The translations under genes were made by a program, and so were the position numbers. Shown one piece after another: positions 25,408-26,217 of a stretch of DNA of 26,217 nucleotides (the first letter of the stretch is position 1; the number at the start of each line of letters is the position of its first letter). The stretch lies in the NCBI GenBank assembly GCA_030849065.1, contig JASAON010001431.1, positions 1 to 26,217 on the forward strand, written 5' to 3'. This DNA comes from Jaenimonas drosophilae (taxonomy: Eukaryota > Euglenozoa > Kinetoplastea > Trypanosomatida > Trypanosomatidae). The notes beneath the pieces are model-generated. The model did no database searches. It saw only the letters and a list, made by a program, of their open reading frames with translations, and had not been told where the DNA came from.

Positions 25408-26217
25408 TGCCGACGTTGCTCCCCAAACCACTGAGCCCACAGCCCACACATGCAGCACCTGGCCTGCCTGCTCCACAGGGTGTGTGCGTGAGTGAAGAAG
25501 ATCACCTTCAGCCACAACAACACAGATGCAGCAACACGGTGGAGGTGCGCAGTGCGGCGGCAAGTCATTGTGGCAGTCGCAGCCCATCTCGTACAACGTA
25601 TGCGCGTGGTGGCGTAGAAGGGCGGCGGATATACACGCCACTGCAGGAAGAAACATCAAACTCCAGCTACTCCTCTCGCCGTGGGAGCACACCAATGATG
25701 ATGATGATGATGGCGGATGCATCCTCATCCTCATCCTCACCCATGTGCCGCACATCTCCGATTGGTGCAGTACGTAGCTCACCGCCTCGGCACCATCGCA
25801 CAGGGAGGCCACCCATGATGCAGCAACATCGTCAGCCAATGATGGAATCTAAGGGCCAGCCCACCACCACCACATTTAGCGCACACAACAACATCAATAA
25901 GAATCACACCCATGTTGGTTCTACGCGTGTGCAGGCTGCTGCGGCATTGCATGGCCGTGTGAAGTCGGTGGAGAAGGCCCGACCAACGTCTGTCTTCGTC
26001 TCATCACCGCCAAAAACAAGAATTGCACCACCAGCCACAACAACAACAACTACTACTGCTTCTGCTTCTGCTGCTCCATCCACTGAGTGGCGAACCAAAC
26101 ACGAAGCGGCAACAACAACATCACCATCTATGCTCAATGCTCACTCCGCACGTTCTACTGCCGCCGTCGAGGAGGTGAGGAAGGTGAAGCAGAACGCACG
26201 TCCTCCGCCACAACCAC
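25407..26217 (+). CDS. N-terminal part of an unrecognised Ser/Thr/Pro-rich protein (3' truncated by window edge)
   Basis: The frame starts at ATG 25407 and stays open for 270 codons to the window edge with no stop. It begins MPTLLPKPLSPQ and is rich in Ser, Thr, Pro, His, Gln and Arg. A run of six Met (ATG repeat at 25695-25712) is followed by a Ser run (25722-25739) and a Thr run (26037-26056). I see no domain, signal peptide or membrane helix. The choice of start is supported by a strong pyrimidine tract and AG just upstream, and by the frame staying open through about 800 nt. The style resembles the disordered parts of the 1354-residue protein and may be a disordered N-terminus of a larger protein whose domains lie beyond the window. 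Confidence 0.75.
   Translation, partial: MPTLLPKPLSPQPTHAAPGLPAPQGVCVSEEDHLQPQQHRCSNTVEVRSAAASHCGSRSPSRTTYARGGVEGRRIYTPLQEETSNSSYSSRRGSTPMMMMMMADASSSSSSPMCRTSPIGAVRSSPPRHHRTGRPPMMQQHRQPMMESKGQPTTTTFSAHNNINKNHTHVGSTRVQAAAALHGRVKSVEKARPTSVFVSSPPKTRIAPPATTTTTTTASASAAPSTEWRTKHEAATTTSPSMLNAHSARSTAAVEEVRKVKQNARPPPQP
25695..25712 (+). repeat. ATG run encoding six consecutive methionines
   Basis: Six tandem ATG codons in frame inside the partial right-edge gene. It is a coding microsatellite and also a cluster of potential internal starts. Confidence 0.85.

Overview
The window looks like part of a nuclear chromosome of a kinetoplastid flagellate, most likely a trypanosomatid; the genus is not resolved. 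The evidence is architectural. At least ten intact or edge-truncated protein genes lie on the + strand with no sign of introns. Almost every start codon is preceded by a pyrimidine-rich tract and an AG, the trans-splice acceptor layout, with few or no ATGs between that AG and the start. Intergenic DNA is full of T-runs, CA/TG runs and CAT/ATC microsatellites, while the coding DNA is moderately GC-rich. TAA, TAG and TGA all end genes, so this is not one of the kinetoplastids that reassign stops. No bacterial-type operon signals, tRNA, rRNA, CRISPR array or recognisable transposon was seen.

Layout from left to right: the last 34 codons of mitochondrial HSP60 (2-106); a divergent Cdc20/Cdh1-like WD40 protein (493-2202); the ER mannosyltransferase ALG3 (2454-3641); a PPP-family Ser/Thr phosphatase whose catalytic core carries three insertions (4283-6592); a 1.9-kb gene-poor gap; a DUF72 protein (8506-9753); a TPR protein with an intact carboxylate clamp (10187-11206); a 1354-residue low-complexity protein of unknown function (12147-16211); a 2.3-kb gene-poor gap; a DENND6/FAM116-type DENN protein (18502-21609); a GNAT-like protein (22021-23181); a membrane DnaJ protein with a DUF1977-like C-terminus (23561-24421); a 1-kb repeat-rich gap; and the start of an unrecognised Ser/Thr/Pro-rich protein that runs off the right edge (25407-26217).

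The genes do not form one pathway, as expected for a kinetoplastid directional gene cluster, where neighbours share transcription rather than function. There are loose themes: ER and secretory functions (ALG3, the DnaJ/DUF1977 protein, DENND6), chaperone-related functions (HSP60, the TPR protein, DnaJ) and cell-cycle or signalling functions (Cdc20-like, PPP phosphatase). Several longer open frames begin at TTG or GTG and read through the splice-acceptor region, so I chose the first ATG after the likely acceptor as the start.

I found no clearly new multi-gene system. The items most worth a second look are the degenerate Cdc20-like protein, the phosphatase with three insertions and a perfect 13-bp inverted repeat in its coding sequence, the heavily expanded DENND6 homologue, and small-ORF candidates in the long gaps.
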